A stretch of 64,000 nucleotides of DNA from Isoptericola sediminis (lineage in GTDB: Bacteria > Actinomycetota > Actinomycetes > Actinomycetales > Cellulomonadaceae): positions 166,745-230,744 of the forward strand of contig NZ_JABFAJ010000011.1 in NCBI RefSeq assembly GCF_013085345.1, in the 5' to 3' direction. Positions 26,151 to 33,763 of this stretch are shown piece after piece (position 1 is the first letter of the stretch; each line of letters begins with the position of its first letter). Position numbers and translations under genes: made by a program. Under the pieces are notes generated by a model. The model was not told where the DNA came from. It saw only the letters and a list, made by a program, of their open reading frames with translations, and searched no databases.

Positions 26151-26180
26151 TTGATCGATGTGAACGCATCTCCCTAGCGT
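26151..26180 (+). promoter_or_regulatory. Putative sigma-A-type promoter of the Flp operon
   Basis: TTGATC at 26151-26156 and TAGCGT at 26175-26180 are separated by 18 nt, a good match to the actinobacterial -35/-10 pattern (TTGAC/TANNNT). The predicted start of transcription lies about 50 nt before the flp ATG at 26240. Confidence 0.5.
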
Positions 26181-26239
26181 CATGCCCACCAACCGGGGGA
26201 CCTGCGATCCGTCGGCATCGAAGCAGAAATGGACGAACC

Positions 26240-26458
26240 ATGCACCTCCTGAATCTCATCAGTGACCGATTCATGACCGTCGTGGCTCGCCGCGCCGACC
26301 GCGGTGCGTCCGCGGTCGAGTACGGCCTCCTCGTCGGTCTCATCGCCGTCGTCATCATCGGCGCGGTCCTCATCCTCGGCACCCAGCTCGACGCCCTCTT
26401 CACCTCCATCACCGAGACCCTCGAGGGTCCGTCCGGCGTGGACGGCGCCGGCGGCTGA
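26240..26458 (+). CDS. flp: Flp-type pilin (class IVb prepilin)
   Basis: 72 residues. A positively charged leader (VARRADRG) is followed by the processing site G/ASAVEYGLLVGLIAVVIIGAVL, with glutamate at +5 and tyrosine at +6 as in Flp pilins, and a 20-residue hydrophobic stem. It is the structural subunit of the Tad pilus and the first gene of the operon; the prepilin peptidase is encoded divergently. A strong hairpin follows the stop and may make pilin mRNA more abundant than the downstream genes. Confidence 0.93.
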   Translation: MHLLNLISDRFMTVVARRADRGASAVEYGLLVGLIAVVIIGAVLILGTQLDALFTSITETLEGPSGVDGAGG

Positions 26459-26466
26459 CCGGTCGT

Positions 26467-26502
26467 GCCGTGGCGCTCCGTGCGTGCACGGAGCGCCACG
26501 GC
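26467..26502 (+). terminator. 17-bp hairpin between flp and tadE (attenuator/partial terminator)
   Basis: Arms 26467-26483 and 26486-26502 are perfectly complementary, with a 2-nt centre. It begins 8 nt after the pilin stop and ends 45 nt before the TadE start. Located inside an apparent operon, it is best explained as a partial terminator or 3' mRNA stabiliser that raises pilin levels. Confidence 0.65.
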
Positions 26503-26547
26503 GGCGCACCAGGCCGGCGCTGCCCGATCCCAGCCCTCGGAAGGACC

Positions 26548-26955
26548 ATGACGATCCCTCGCACTCCCACGGCGACCGACCGCGGCGCCGCCGCCGTCGA
26601 GTTCGCCCTCGTGGCGCCCGTGCTGATCGCCCTGGTCCTCGGCATCGTCAGCTTCGGGTACGCGTACCACGTGCAGACCGTGCTCGGGAACGCCGCCCGG
26701 GACGGGGTGCGCGTGCTCGCGCTGTCCGACGACGCCGACCCCGCGAGCCAGGCCCGCACGACGGCCATCTCCTCGGCGGCACCGTCGGTGGTGATCACGG
26801 CGGACCAGATCACCGTGACGCCCGCCGCCGGCTGCGACGCCGACGGGGCGCCCGAGAACGCGAGCGTGGACATCACCGTGGCCGACGTCTCCCTGCTCGG
26901 CGGCTTCCTCGCCGTCGACCTCACCGGATCGGGGACCATGCGATGCAACGGCTGA
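26548..26955 (+). CDS. tadE: TadE-family pseudopilin
   Basis: 135 residues. The N-terminus DRGAAAVEFALVAPVLIALVLGIVSFGYAY is the TadE-like signature: a cleavable leader ending in G, a +5 Glu-like position and a hydrophobic helix. The rest is a small extracytoplasmic domain with two cysteines (CDADG, MRCNG). TadE/TadF minor pilins are needed for Tad pilus assembly. Start at the ATG 26548 with GGAAGGA upstream. Its 3' end overlaps the TadG start by 13 nt. Confidence 0.85.
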   Translation: MTIPRTPTATDRGAAAVEFALVAPVLIALVLGIVSFGYAYHVQTVLGNAARDGVRVLALSDDADPASQARTTAISSAAPSVVITADQITVTPAAGCDADGAPENASVDITVADVSLLGGFLAVDLTGSGTMRCNG

Positions 26956-27980
26956 CCGACCGGCTCCGCCGGCTCCGTGCCACCGCCGACCGCGGGGCCT
27001 CCGCGGTCATGGTCGGCCTGCTGGCCGTCCCGTTGTTCGCCGTCGCCGCGCTGGCCGTCGACATCGCGGCCCTGCACGCCGACAAGCAGATCCTGCAGAC
27101 CGGAGCCGACGCCGCGGCCCTGGCCGTCGCCCAGGACTGCGCTCGCGACGAGTGCACCGGCACCGACGCGACGGCCGAGGAGATGGCCGACGCCAACACC
27201 CCGCTCGGCGGGGACCCCACGGCGACGATCACGACGCTCGACACCGCGGCCGGTGTGGTCACCGTCCGGACGGACTCCTCGCGGAACCACTTCTTCGCGC
27301 CGGTCATCGGCGAGGACGAGGGTGCCGTCGCCGCGGTGGCGACCGCGAAGTGGGGACACCCCACGGCGGGTGCCGGGATGCTGCCCTACATCCTGTCCTA
27401 CTGCGAGGTCGTCCATCAGGCCGGTGCCGTCGAGGTCTACGAGGACGGCGCCCTGGTCGGGGTCGACTTCCCGCAGGATGCCGAGCCCGTGACCTTCGAG
27501 TTCACCAAGACGAGCGACTCGGACTGCACCGGGCCGTCCGGGAACGTGCTGCCGGGCGGATTCGGGTGGCTCGAGGGTTCAGAGGGCTGCACCGGCCCCG
27601 TGGGTTCGGTCGGCGACTGGGTGCCGTCGTCCCCCGGCGAGTCCCCTCCCAACGAGTGCGACCCCAGCGACTTCGACGACATGCTCGGCGAGACGATCCT
27701 CATCCCGATCTTCTCCGAGGAGAACGCGTCGGGTGGAGCGAACGGCGAGTACCGCCTCCTCGGGTTCGCGGCCTTCACGCTGATCGGGTACGACTTCACC
27801 GGCCAGTACCACAGCGACGGCGACTCGAAGCTCTGCAAGAACGAGGGGCTCGATCCCTCCGCTCGCTGCCTGCGGGGGACCTTCGAACACTTCGTGGACG
27901 CGACCGGCGGGTTCGAGCTCGGCACCGACGGACCTCAGCTCGGCGCCGCCGTCGTCGAGCTCACCCTGACTGAAGACTAG
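26943..27980 (+). CDS. TadG-like pilus assembly protein
   Basis: 345 residues. The N-terminal TadG/Flp-N segment DRGASAVMVGLLAVPLFAVAALAVDIAALHADKQ gives one membrane anchor with a TadE-like leader. The remainder is a predicted extracellular domain with about ten cysteines spread over residues 70-320, including CTGPSG and GCTGP motifs, likely disulfide-linked. No von Willebrand domain is recognisable, unlike classic TadG. It overlaps tadE by 13 nt. A role as a large minor pilin or surface adhesin is inferred from position. Confidence 0.75.
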   Translation: MQRLTDRLRRLRATADRGASAVMVGLLAVPLFAVAALAVDIAALHADKQILQTGADAAALAVAQDCARDECTGTDATAEEMADANTPLGGDPTATITTLDTAAGVVTVRTDSSRNHFFAPVIGEDEGAVAAVATAKWGHPTAGAGMLPYILSYCEVVHQAGAVEVYEDGALVGVDFPQDAEPVTFEFTKTSDSDCTGPSGNVLPGGFGWLEGSEGCTGPVGSVGDWVPSSPGESPPNECDPSDFDDMLGETILIPIFSEENASGGANGEYRLLGFAAFTLIGYDFTGQYHSDGDSKLCKNEGLDPSARCLRGTFEHFVDATGGFELGTDGPQLGAAVVELTLTED

Positions 27981-27990
27981 GAAGACCCTT

Positions 27991-28740
27991 GTGAACCGTC
28001 GCATCATCGCGGCCGTCGTGGCCGCACTCCTGGCGCTCGCCGGGGGCGTGCTCACCTACAGCTACGCCGCCGGTGCCGACAGCCGGGCCATGGCCGACCT
28101 GGAACCCACCGTGGTGCTCACCGTCGTGGAGACCGTCCCCGAGGGGACTCCGGCCGACGGGCTGACCCTCGAGGAGGACGTCGTGAGCACGGAGGTGCCG
28201 GCCGGGGCGGTCGTCCCGGGCGCGGTCGGCGATCTCGCGGATCTCGAGGGGCTCGTCGCCACGGCCGACCTGCTCCCCGGTGAGCAGGTCGTCGCGGAGC
28301 GGTTCGTCGCCCCCGAGGACCTCGACGGCTCGGTCGAGGTGCCCCAGGGCTTCCACACGCTGAGCCTGCAGCTCACCACGGAGCGGGTCGTCGGCGGGGC
28401 GGTGCAGCCCGGTGACACGGTCGGCGTCTTCGTCTCGATGGAGAGCGAGGGGGACGGGGAGGAGGACGGCGGGGACTCGTCGTCGTCGACCCACCTGGTC
28501 TTTCACAAGGTCCTCGTCACCGACGTCCGCGGCGGCATCCAGCAGCAGCGCACCGAGGACGGCGAGGAGACCGAGACCGCCCCGGAGAAAGCCATCATGG
28601 TCACCGTCGCGCTGTCTCCGCCGGACGCCGAGAAGTTCGTCTTCGCGGCCGAGTACGCCGACATCTGGCTCTCCCTCGAACCCGAGGAGGCGAAGGAGGG
28701 AGCGACGCGGATCGTCGACCCGGAGGTGATCTTCGAATGA
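27991..28740 (+). CDS. cpaB: Flp pilus assembly protein CpaB/RcpC (SAF domain)
   Basis: 249 residues, start GTG at 27991, 10 nt after TadG. One N-terminal membrane anchor (about residues 4-24) precedes an SAF domain with VVSTEVPAGAVVPGAVGDLADLEGLVATADLLPGEQVVAERF. The C-terminal part with GDTVGVFVS and VTVALSPPDAEKFVFAAEYADIWLSLEP is the second CpaB region. In Gram-negatives the protein sits in the periplasm; here it would act at the outer face of the membrane, possibly binding peptidoglycan. An acidic Ser-rich loop is specific to this protein. Confidence 0.87.
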   Translation: MNRRIIAAVVAALLALAGGVLTYSYAAGADSRAMADLEPTVVLTVVETVPEGTPADGLTLEEDVVSTEVPAGAVVPGAVGDLADLEGLVATADLLPGEQVVAERFVAPEDLDGSVEVPQGFHTLSLQLTTERVVGGAVQPGDTVGVFVSMESEGDGEEDGGDSSSSTHLVFHKVLVTDVRGGIQQQRTEDGEETETAPEKAIMVTVALSPPDAEKFVFAAEYADIWLSLEPEEAKEGATRIVDPEVIFE

Positions 28741-29963
28741 GCGACGTCCTGATCGCCACCGACTCCCGGGCGCTGCTCGACCGCGTGCACGCCGCGGCCG
28801 ACGGGGCCTGCGTCGGTGTGCACGCCAGCCCGCTGCCCACGGACCCGGCCGTCTTCCTGGGGCAGGTGCGCCGCACCGACCTGCCCGAGGTCGTCGTGCT
28901 CGACGCCACCCACGCCCGCGACCAGGCGCTGGCGCTGGCCGGCAGCTTCGACCGGCTCTTCCCCGGGGTCGGCCTCGTGCTCGTCTCGGCACCGGACGAG
29001 TCGGTCATGATCGAGGCCCTGCGCGCCGGTGTCCGGGACGTCGTGCCACCCCACGTCACCGTGGACGAGATGCGGGACGTGCTGGCGAGGGTGGCGGACA
29101 CCGCCCGCGTGCGGCGGGCCCCGGGCAGCTCCGGCGCGCAGCCGTCCGGCACCGCGAGCTGGGACCCGGTCCTGGACGCCTCGTCGCCGCGCCGGGTCAT
29201 CTCCGTCCTGTCGCCGAAGGGCGGCGTCGGCAAGACGACCGTGGCCACGAACCTCGCGGTCGGGCTGGCGTCCGCGCAGCCGGGGTCGACGGTGCTGGTC
29301 GACCTCGACCTCCAGTTCGGGGACGTCGCGACCGCGCTCGGCCTCGAGCCGGAGTCGACGCTCGGCGACATCGTGACCCACGGGGGTCACCAGGACCCCA
29401 TCGCCCTGAAGACGCGGCTCGCCCAGCACCCGTCGGGACTGCTCGTCGCCGGTGCACCGAACGACCCGGCCTCGGCCGACGTTGTCACCCCGGAGCACGT
29501 CGGGGAGCTGCTCGACCAGCTCACGGACCTCTTCCAGCACGTCGTCATCGACACCGCCGCGGGGCTCGGCGCCCACACCCTCGCCGCCGCGGACCACACC
29601 ACCGACCCGCTGCTGGTCACGAGCATGGACGTGCCCGGGGTCCGTGGGTTGCGCAAAGAGCTGGACGCGCTCACGGAGCTCGGCATGCTCACGGAGTCGC
29701 GACGGATCATGCTCAACTTCGCCGACCCGCGGGCCGGCCTCAGCCTGGCGGACGTCGAGGCGACGCTCGGCGTCCGGGTCGACCTGACCATGCCGCACAG
29801 CCGGGCCGCGGTCGTGTCGATGAACATGGGTGAACCGCTCACCACCCGGCAGCCGCGCGACCCGGCGGCCAAGGTGCTCCGCAGGCTCCAGACCCTCTAC
29901 CAGCCCGCGAGCGCGTCGAGCGGGCGGACGAGGCCCCGCATCGGCGTGAAGGTGAGGTCCTGA
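28737..29963 (+). CDS. cpaE: TadZ/CpaE pilus localisation ATPase (MinD-like)
   Basis: 408 residues. An N-terminal receiver-like domain (about residues 1-125, without clear phospho-aspartate chemistry) precedes a ParA/MinD ATPase with deviant Walker A KGGVGKTT (K166) in VISVLSPKGGVGKTTVATNL, and the DLDLQFGDVATALGLE region. TadZ places the Tad machine at a cell pole and recruits TadA. Its ATG overlaps the CpaB stop (ATGA), indicating coupled translation. Confidence 0.9.
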   Translation: MSDVLIATDSRALLDRVHAAADGACVGVHASPLPTDPAVFLGQVRRTDLPEVVVLDATHARDQALALAGSFDRLFPGVGLVLVSAPDESVMIEALRAGVRDVVPPHVTVDEMRDVLARVADTARVRRAPGSSGAQPSGTASWDPVLDASSPRRVISVLSPKGGVGKTTVATNLAVGLASAQPGSTVLVDLDLQFGDVATALGLEPESTLGDIVTHGGHQDPIALKTRLAQHPSGLLVAGAPNDPASADVVTPEHVGELLDQLTDLFQHVVIDTAAGLGAHTLAAADHTTDPLLVTSMDVPGVRGLRKELDALTELGMLTESRRIMLNFADPRAGLSLADVEATLGVRVDLTMPHSRAAVVSMNMGEPLTTRQPRDPAAKVLRRLQTLYQPASASSGRTRPRIGVKVRS

Positions 29964-31432
29964 TGGATCTGGCGTCCCGCCTGGCCGCCGCGAAGCGCGT
30001 CGCCGGCCAGGTACCCCCCGAGACCACCGGTCGCCACCTGCTCGACGGGCCGGCCGGTTCCGACCCGGAGCTCACCGTCCCGCTGCCGCCGCGGCCCGCC
30101 GCGGAGACCGGTGCCCGGCAGCCCCGCAGCACCGTCGGTGACGAGCAGGACCCGCTGACCCACCTCAAGGAGCAGGCGGTCACCGAGCTCTACTCCCGGC
30201 TCGGGTCCCGGCTGACCGACCCCCGCCTGGACGAGGAGCAGCTCCACCAGCTCGTGCGGTCCGAGCTCGCGTCCGTCGTCGAGGCGCAGCGGTCACCCCT
30301 GTCGGGCGAGGAGCGCCAGCGGCTGATCGAGGAGGTGCGCCACGACGTGCTGGGGCTCGGCCCCCTGCAGCAGCTCCTCGACGACCCGGACGTCTCCGAG
30401 ATCATGGTCAACGGCCACGACGCCGTCTACGTCGAACGGGAGGGCCTCCTCAGCCGCACGGCGGTGCGCTTCACCTCCGAGGAGCACCTGCGGCAGATCA
30501 TCGAGCGGATCGTCTCGCGGATGGGGCGGCGGGTGGACGAGGCCTCGCCGCTCGTGGACGCCCGCCTCGACGACGGCTCGCGCGTCAACGCGATCATCCC
30601 GCCGCTCGCGTTCCACGGCTCCGCCCTGACGATCCGCAAGTTCGCGCAGAACCCGTACAAGGTCGAGGACCTGCTGCGGTTCGGCACGATGACGTCCGAG
30701 ATGGCCGACCTGCTGCACGCCTGCGTCGAGGCCAAGCTCAACGTCATCGTCTCCGGCGGCACCGGCAGCGGGAAGACGACCCTGCTCAACGTGCTGTCGG
30801 CGTTCATCCCCGGCGACGAGCGCATCATCACCATCGAAGACGCCATCGAGCTCCAGCTCCAGCAGGAGCACGTGGTGCGTCTCGAGTCCCGGCCGCCCAA
30901 CCTCGAGGGCCGCGGCGAGATCACCATCCGCGACCTCGTGCGCAACTCCCTGCGCATGCGTCCCGACCGCATCGTCGTCGGCGAGGTCCGCGGCGGGGAG
31001 ACGCTCGACATGCTCCAGGCGATGAACACGGGCCACGACGGCTCGCTGTCGACCGTGCACGCCAACTCCCCGCGGGACGCGGTGTCCCGCCTGGAGACCC
31101 TCGTGCTGATGGCCGGGATGGACCTGCCGCTGCGGGCCGTCCGTGAGCAGATCTCCTCCGCCGTCGACGTCGTCGTCCAGCTCACGCGGCTGCGCGACGG
31201 CACCCGCCGGATCACCTCGGTGACCGAGGTGCACGGGATGGAGGGGCAGACCGTCACGCTGCAGGACATCTTCACGTTCGACTACGCCGCCGGGACGGAC
31301 CCCGCCACGGGCCGGTTCCTCGGGCGGGCGCGGCCGACAGGGGTGCGCCCGCGGTTCTCGGAGCACATCGAGGAGCGGGGTGTGTCGCTCCCGCCCACCG
31401 TGTTCGGCGCCGACCCGGTCAGGGTCCTGTGA
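29963..31432 (+). CDS. tadA: Tad pilus secretion ATPase (TadA/CpaF)
   Basis: 489 residues. It powers pilus extension and retraction as a hexameric ATPase. Walker A is GGTGSGKTT (K271), the Asp box is IITIEDAIELQL, Walker B lies in MRPDRIVVGEVRGGE and the His box is TGHDGSLSTVHANSP. The N-terminal half (about residues 80-240) is the usual type II/IV secretion ATPase N-domain. ATG overlaps the last base of the cpaE stop. Member of the tad operon. Confidence 0.95.
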   Translation: MDLASRLAAAKRVAGQVPPETTGRHLLDGPAGSDPELTVPLPPRPAAETGARQPRSTVGDEQDPLTHLKEQAVTELYSRLGSRLTDPRLDEEQLHQLVRSELASVVEAQRSPLSGEERQRLIEEVRHDVLGLGPLQQLLDDPDVSEIMVNGHDAVYVEREGLLSRTAVRFTSEEHLRQIIERIVSRMGRRVDEASPLVDARLDDGSRVNAIIPPLAFHGSALTIRKFAQNPYKVEDLLRFGTMTSEMADLLHACVEAKLNVIVSGGTGSGKTTLLNVLSAFIPGDERIITIEDAIELQLQQEHVVRLESRPPNLEGRGEITIRDLVRNSLRMRPDRIVVGEVRGGETLDMLQAMNTGHDGSLSTVHANSPRDAVSRLETLVLMAGMDLPLRAVREQISSAVDVVVQLTRLRDGTRRITSVTEVHGMEGQTVTLQDIFTFDYAAGTDPATGRFLGRARPTGVRPRFSEHIEERGVSLPPTVFGADPVRVL

Positions 31433-32358
31433 ACCCGGCGCTGTGGGGACCGCTCACCGTCGGCCTCGCGCTGACCGTCGGTGCGCTGGTGCTCATCGCA
31501 CCGCACCGGGCGCACCTCCCCCGGTCCCGACGCCGCCCCGACGCCGCCCCCGAGGACGGCCGGCTGGCCGACGCGGCGGCGACCGCGACACGGCTGGTGG
31601 CCAGGGCGATGCGGCGCCGCGAGGGCAGCGTCGCCATCGCCCTGGACCTCGCCGGCGTCCGCCGTCGTCCCCAGGACGTGGTCTTCCTCGTCCTGGTGGC
31701 GTTCGTCGTCCTGGGTGCCGTCGGACTGCTGATCGGCGGCCCGTGGCTCATGCTCCTCCTCGCGCTGGTGGCGCCCGTGGCCACGGTGCTCTGGGTGCGG
31801 GTGCGGACCAGCCGTCGTCGGGCGGCGTTCGCGGACCAGCTCGACGACACGCTGCAGCTGGTCGCGGGGAGCCTACGTGCCGGGCACAGCCTGCTGCAGG
31901 CGCTCGCGGGCGTCGCGCAGCAGGCGGACGACCCCACCAGCGCCGAGCTCGCGCGCATCGTCAACGAGACGCGGGTCGGGCGCCCGCTCTCCCTGGCGCT
32001 GGAGGAGGCGGCGATCCGCATGGCCAACGAGGACTTCAGCTGGGTCGCCCAGGCCATCACCATCAACCGCGAGGTCGGCGGCAACCTCGCCGACGTGCTC
32101 GACGGCGTGGGCGTCACGATCCGTGAACGCAACCAGATCCGCCGCCACGTCGACGCGCTCTCGGCCGACGGACGGCTCTCGGGCGTCATCCTCGTCGCGC
32201 TGCCGTTCGTCGTCGCGGGGTTCCTGCTCCTGACGAACCCCACCTACCTGGCCCCGTTCGTCCAGCACCCCCTCGGGATCGTCGCGCTGGTGGTCGCGGC
32301 CCTCCTGCTCGTCGTGGGGTCGATCTGGATGCGCAAGGTCGTGAGGATCAGGTTCTGA
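31429..32358 (+). CDS. tadB: Inner-membrane platform protein TadB
   Basis: 309 residues, GTG start overlapping the tadA stop by 4 nt. N-terminal hydrophobic segment and two further helices at about residues 85-120, plus two near the C-terminus (about 250-300), surround a cytoplasmic type II secretion F-domain: LDDTLQLVAGSLRAGHSLLQALAGVAQQADDPTSAELARIVNETRVGRPL and DFSWVAQAITINREVGGNLADVLDGV. TadB and TadC form the platform on which TadA works. Confidence 0.9.
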   Translation: MNPALWGPLTVGLALTVGALVLIAPHRAHLPRSRRRPDAAPEDGRLADAAATATRLVARAMRRREGSVAIALDLAGVRRRPQDVVFLVLVAFVVLGAVGLLIGGPWLMLLLALVAPVATVLWVRVRTSRRRAAFADQLDDTLQLVAGSLRAGHSLLQALAGVAQQADDPTSAELARIVNETRVGRPLSLALEEAAIRMANEDFSWVAQAITINREVGGNLADVLDGVGVTIRERNQIRRHVDALSADGRLSGVILVALPFVVAGFLLLTNPTYLAPFVQHPLGIVALVVAALLLVVGSIWMRKVVRIRF

Positions 32359-32359
32359 G

Positions 32360-33259
32360 ATGACGCCACCCGTGATGCTCGCCGTCCTGACCGTCTCGAC
32401 CGCCGTCGGTCTGGGCATCTGGCTCGTCCTCGGGGCGTTCGCCCCCGAACGACGCCGCACCGTGGAGAACCTGCACCGTGGCCGGGTCGCGTCACCCGTC
32501 GCGCGGTCGCTGGGGACGACGTCCGCGGCCCCGCCCCGGCAGGCGGCCCTCGGCCGCCGGCTGACCGCCGCGCCGGTCGTCGGCCTGCTCGAACGGCAGT
32601 ACGTGCGGGCCGGGCGTCCACCGGACTGGCCGGTCGACCGCCTGCTGGCCGTGAAGCTGCTGTGGGCGCCGGTCGGCGTCCTGCTGGTGCTGTGGGCGGT
32701 GGCCGCGAACGCGTCCCCGCTGCTCACCGGCACCGTGCTCGTCGTCGCCGTCGTCGGCTACTTCCTGCCCGAGCTGCTCCTGCTCTCCCGGGCGCAGCAC
32801 CGCGAGCAGCAGATCCAGGTCGAGCTGGCCGACACCCTCGACCAGCTGACGATCGTCGTCGAGGCCGGCGTCGGGTTCGAGTCGGCGCTGTCCCGTGTCG
32901 CGCAGAACGGTCACGGCGTGCTGGCCGAGGAGCTGACCCGCACCCTGCAGGACATGCGGATGGGCCTCTCCCGCCGCCAGGCGCTCGAGGACCTGGCCGA
33001 CCGCACGGCCGTCGTCGACCTGCGGCGCTTCGTCCGCTCCCTGCTGCAGGCGGACGCCCACGGTGTCTCCATCGGCGACGTGCTGCGCACGCAGGCGTCG
33101 GAGATGCGCGTGCGGCGTCGTCAGCGGGCCGAGGAAAAGGCGCAGCGGGTGCCGGTGCTCGTGCTCATGCCGCTGATGCTGTGCATCCTGCCGGTGCTGT
33201 TCATCGTCATCATGACGCCCGTCGTCATCGACATCATCAGCGCGTTCCTGCAGCTCTGA
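32360..33259 (+). CDS. tadC: Inner-membrane platform protein TadC
   Basis: 299 residues beginning 2 nt after the tadB stop. Same membrane topology as TadB, with an F-domain containing ELADTLDQLTIVVEAGVGFESALSRVAQNGHGVLAEEL and LEDLADRTAVVDLRRFVRSLLQADAHGVSIGDVLRTQASEMRVRRRQRAEEKAQ, the most typical type II secretion F motif. The C-terminal helix pair LMPLMLCILPVLFIVIMTPVVIDI closes the protein. Last gene of the tad operon. Confidence 0.92.
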   Translation: MTPPVMLAVLTVSTAVGLGIWLVLGAFAPERRRTVENLHRGRVASPVARSLGTTSAAPPRQAALGRRLTAAPVVGLLERQYVRAGRPPDWPVDRLLAVKLLWAPVGVLLVLWAVAANASPLLTGTVLVVAVVGYFLPELLLLSRAQHREQQIQVELADTLDQLTIVVEAGVGFESALSRVAQNGHGVLAEELTRTLQDMRMGLSRRQALEDLADRTAVVDLRRFVRSLLQADAHGVSIGDVLRTQASEMRVRRRQRAEEKAQRVPVLVLMPLMLCILPVLFIVIMTPVVIDIISAFLQL

Positions 33260-33273
33260 CCGACGGGGGTCCC

Positions 33274-33295
33274 GGCCGGGGGCCGGGCCCCGGCC
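33274..33295. terminator. Hairpin between tadC and the convergent PspC gene
   Basis: GGCCGGGG-N6-CCCCGGCC, a perfect 8-bp stem starting 15 nt after the tadC stop and 18 nt before the PspC stop. A good bidirectional terminator candidate for the tad operon. Confidence 0.55.
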
Positions 33296-33312
33296 GCCGG
33301 GTCACGAGGGCA

Positions 33313-33543
33313 TCAGGCCGCGAACGCCTTGCGCTCGTCCGGCATGAGGATCCAGAACACGATGTACGCCAGCACCTGCGGGCCGGGGATGAAGATGGAC
33401 GCGACGGTCAGGACCCGGACGAGGGTCCGGTCCCACCCGAAGTAGTCCGCGATGCCGGCGCACACGCCGCCGATGACTCGGCCCTGGCGGGGGCGGTAGA
33501 GCTTGCGGGAGCTGGCTGCGGAGTCCTTCTGCGGATTGCTCAT
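33313..33543 (-). CDS. PspC-domain small membrane protein
   Basis: 76 residues made of one PspC domain: KLYRPRQGRVIGGVCAGIADYFGWDRTLVRVLTVASIFIPGPQVLAYIVFWILMPDE. The GGVCAGIADYFGWD motif and following hydrophobic helix are the family signature. PspC proteins anchor or signal phage-shock type envelope stress; this one has no extra domain. It is convergent with tadC and immediately beside the insertion at 33634. Confidence 0.9.
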   Translation of the reverse strand: MSNPQKDSAASSRKLYRPRQGRVIGGVCAGIADYFGWDRTLVRVLTVASIFIPGPQVLAYIVFWILMPDERKAFAA

Positions 33544-33633
33544 GGTCCGACCCTAGGCGGGACGACGACGCTCCGGCATCCGGGAACGCCCTGGTCCGAC
33601 CCTGATCAAGGGCCCGCCCCCGCCTACCAACCC

Positions 33634-33682
33634 CCGGGGGTGAGCACCTTGCGGATCCGCTTCTCGCTGACCGACCCGTCGG
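33634..33682. repeat. Distal direct repeat (att-like copy of the hrpA 3' end)
   Basis: Identical over 49 bp to 35568-35616. Extending left to 33626 adds 8 bp with two mismatches, both at synonymous third positions. On the minus strand this copy encodes the last residues of HrpA (ending KVLTPGGW) followed by its own TAG stop at 33624-33626. It contains the 10-bp palindrome GCGGATCCGC at 33651-33660. Confidence 0.85.
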
Positions 33683-33763
33683 CCGTGGGGTCAGTGGCGC
33701 ACTTTCTCCGACGTTTGTGTCTATCCTGGCTTGACAGGGTTGCGCAAAAGGATGGAGAAACCG

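Noticed and set aside
33660..33720. IS element or transposon ends at the insertion next to hrpA
   Set aside because: No inverted terminal repeats, transposase or short target duplication; the repeats are direct, 49 bp long and are a piece of hrpA.
33731..33736. TTGACA as a -35 element for the island gene
   Set aside because: The spacing would put the -10 inside the ribosome-binding region (GGAGAA), with no match; only the hexamer is present.
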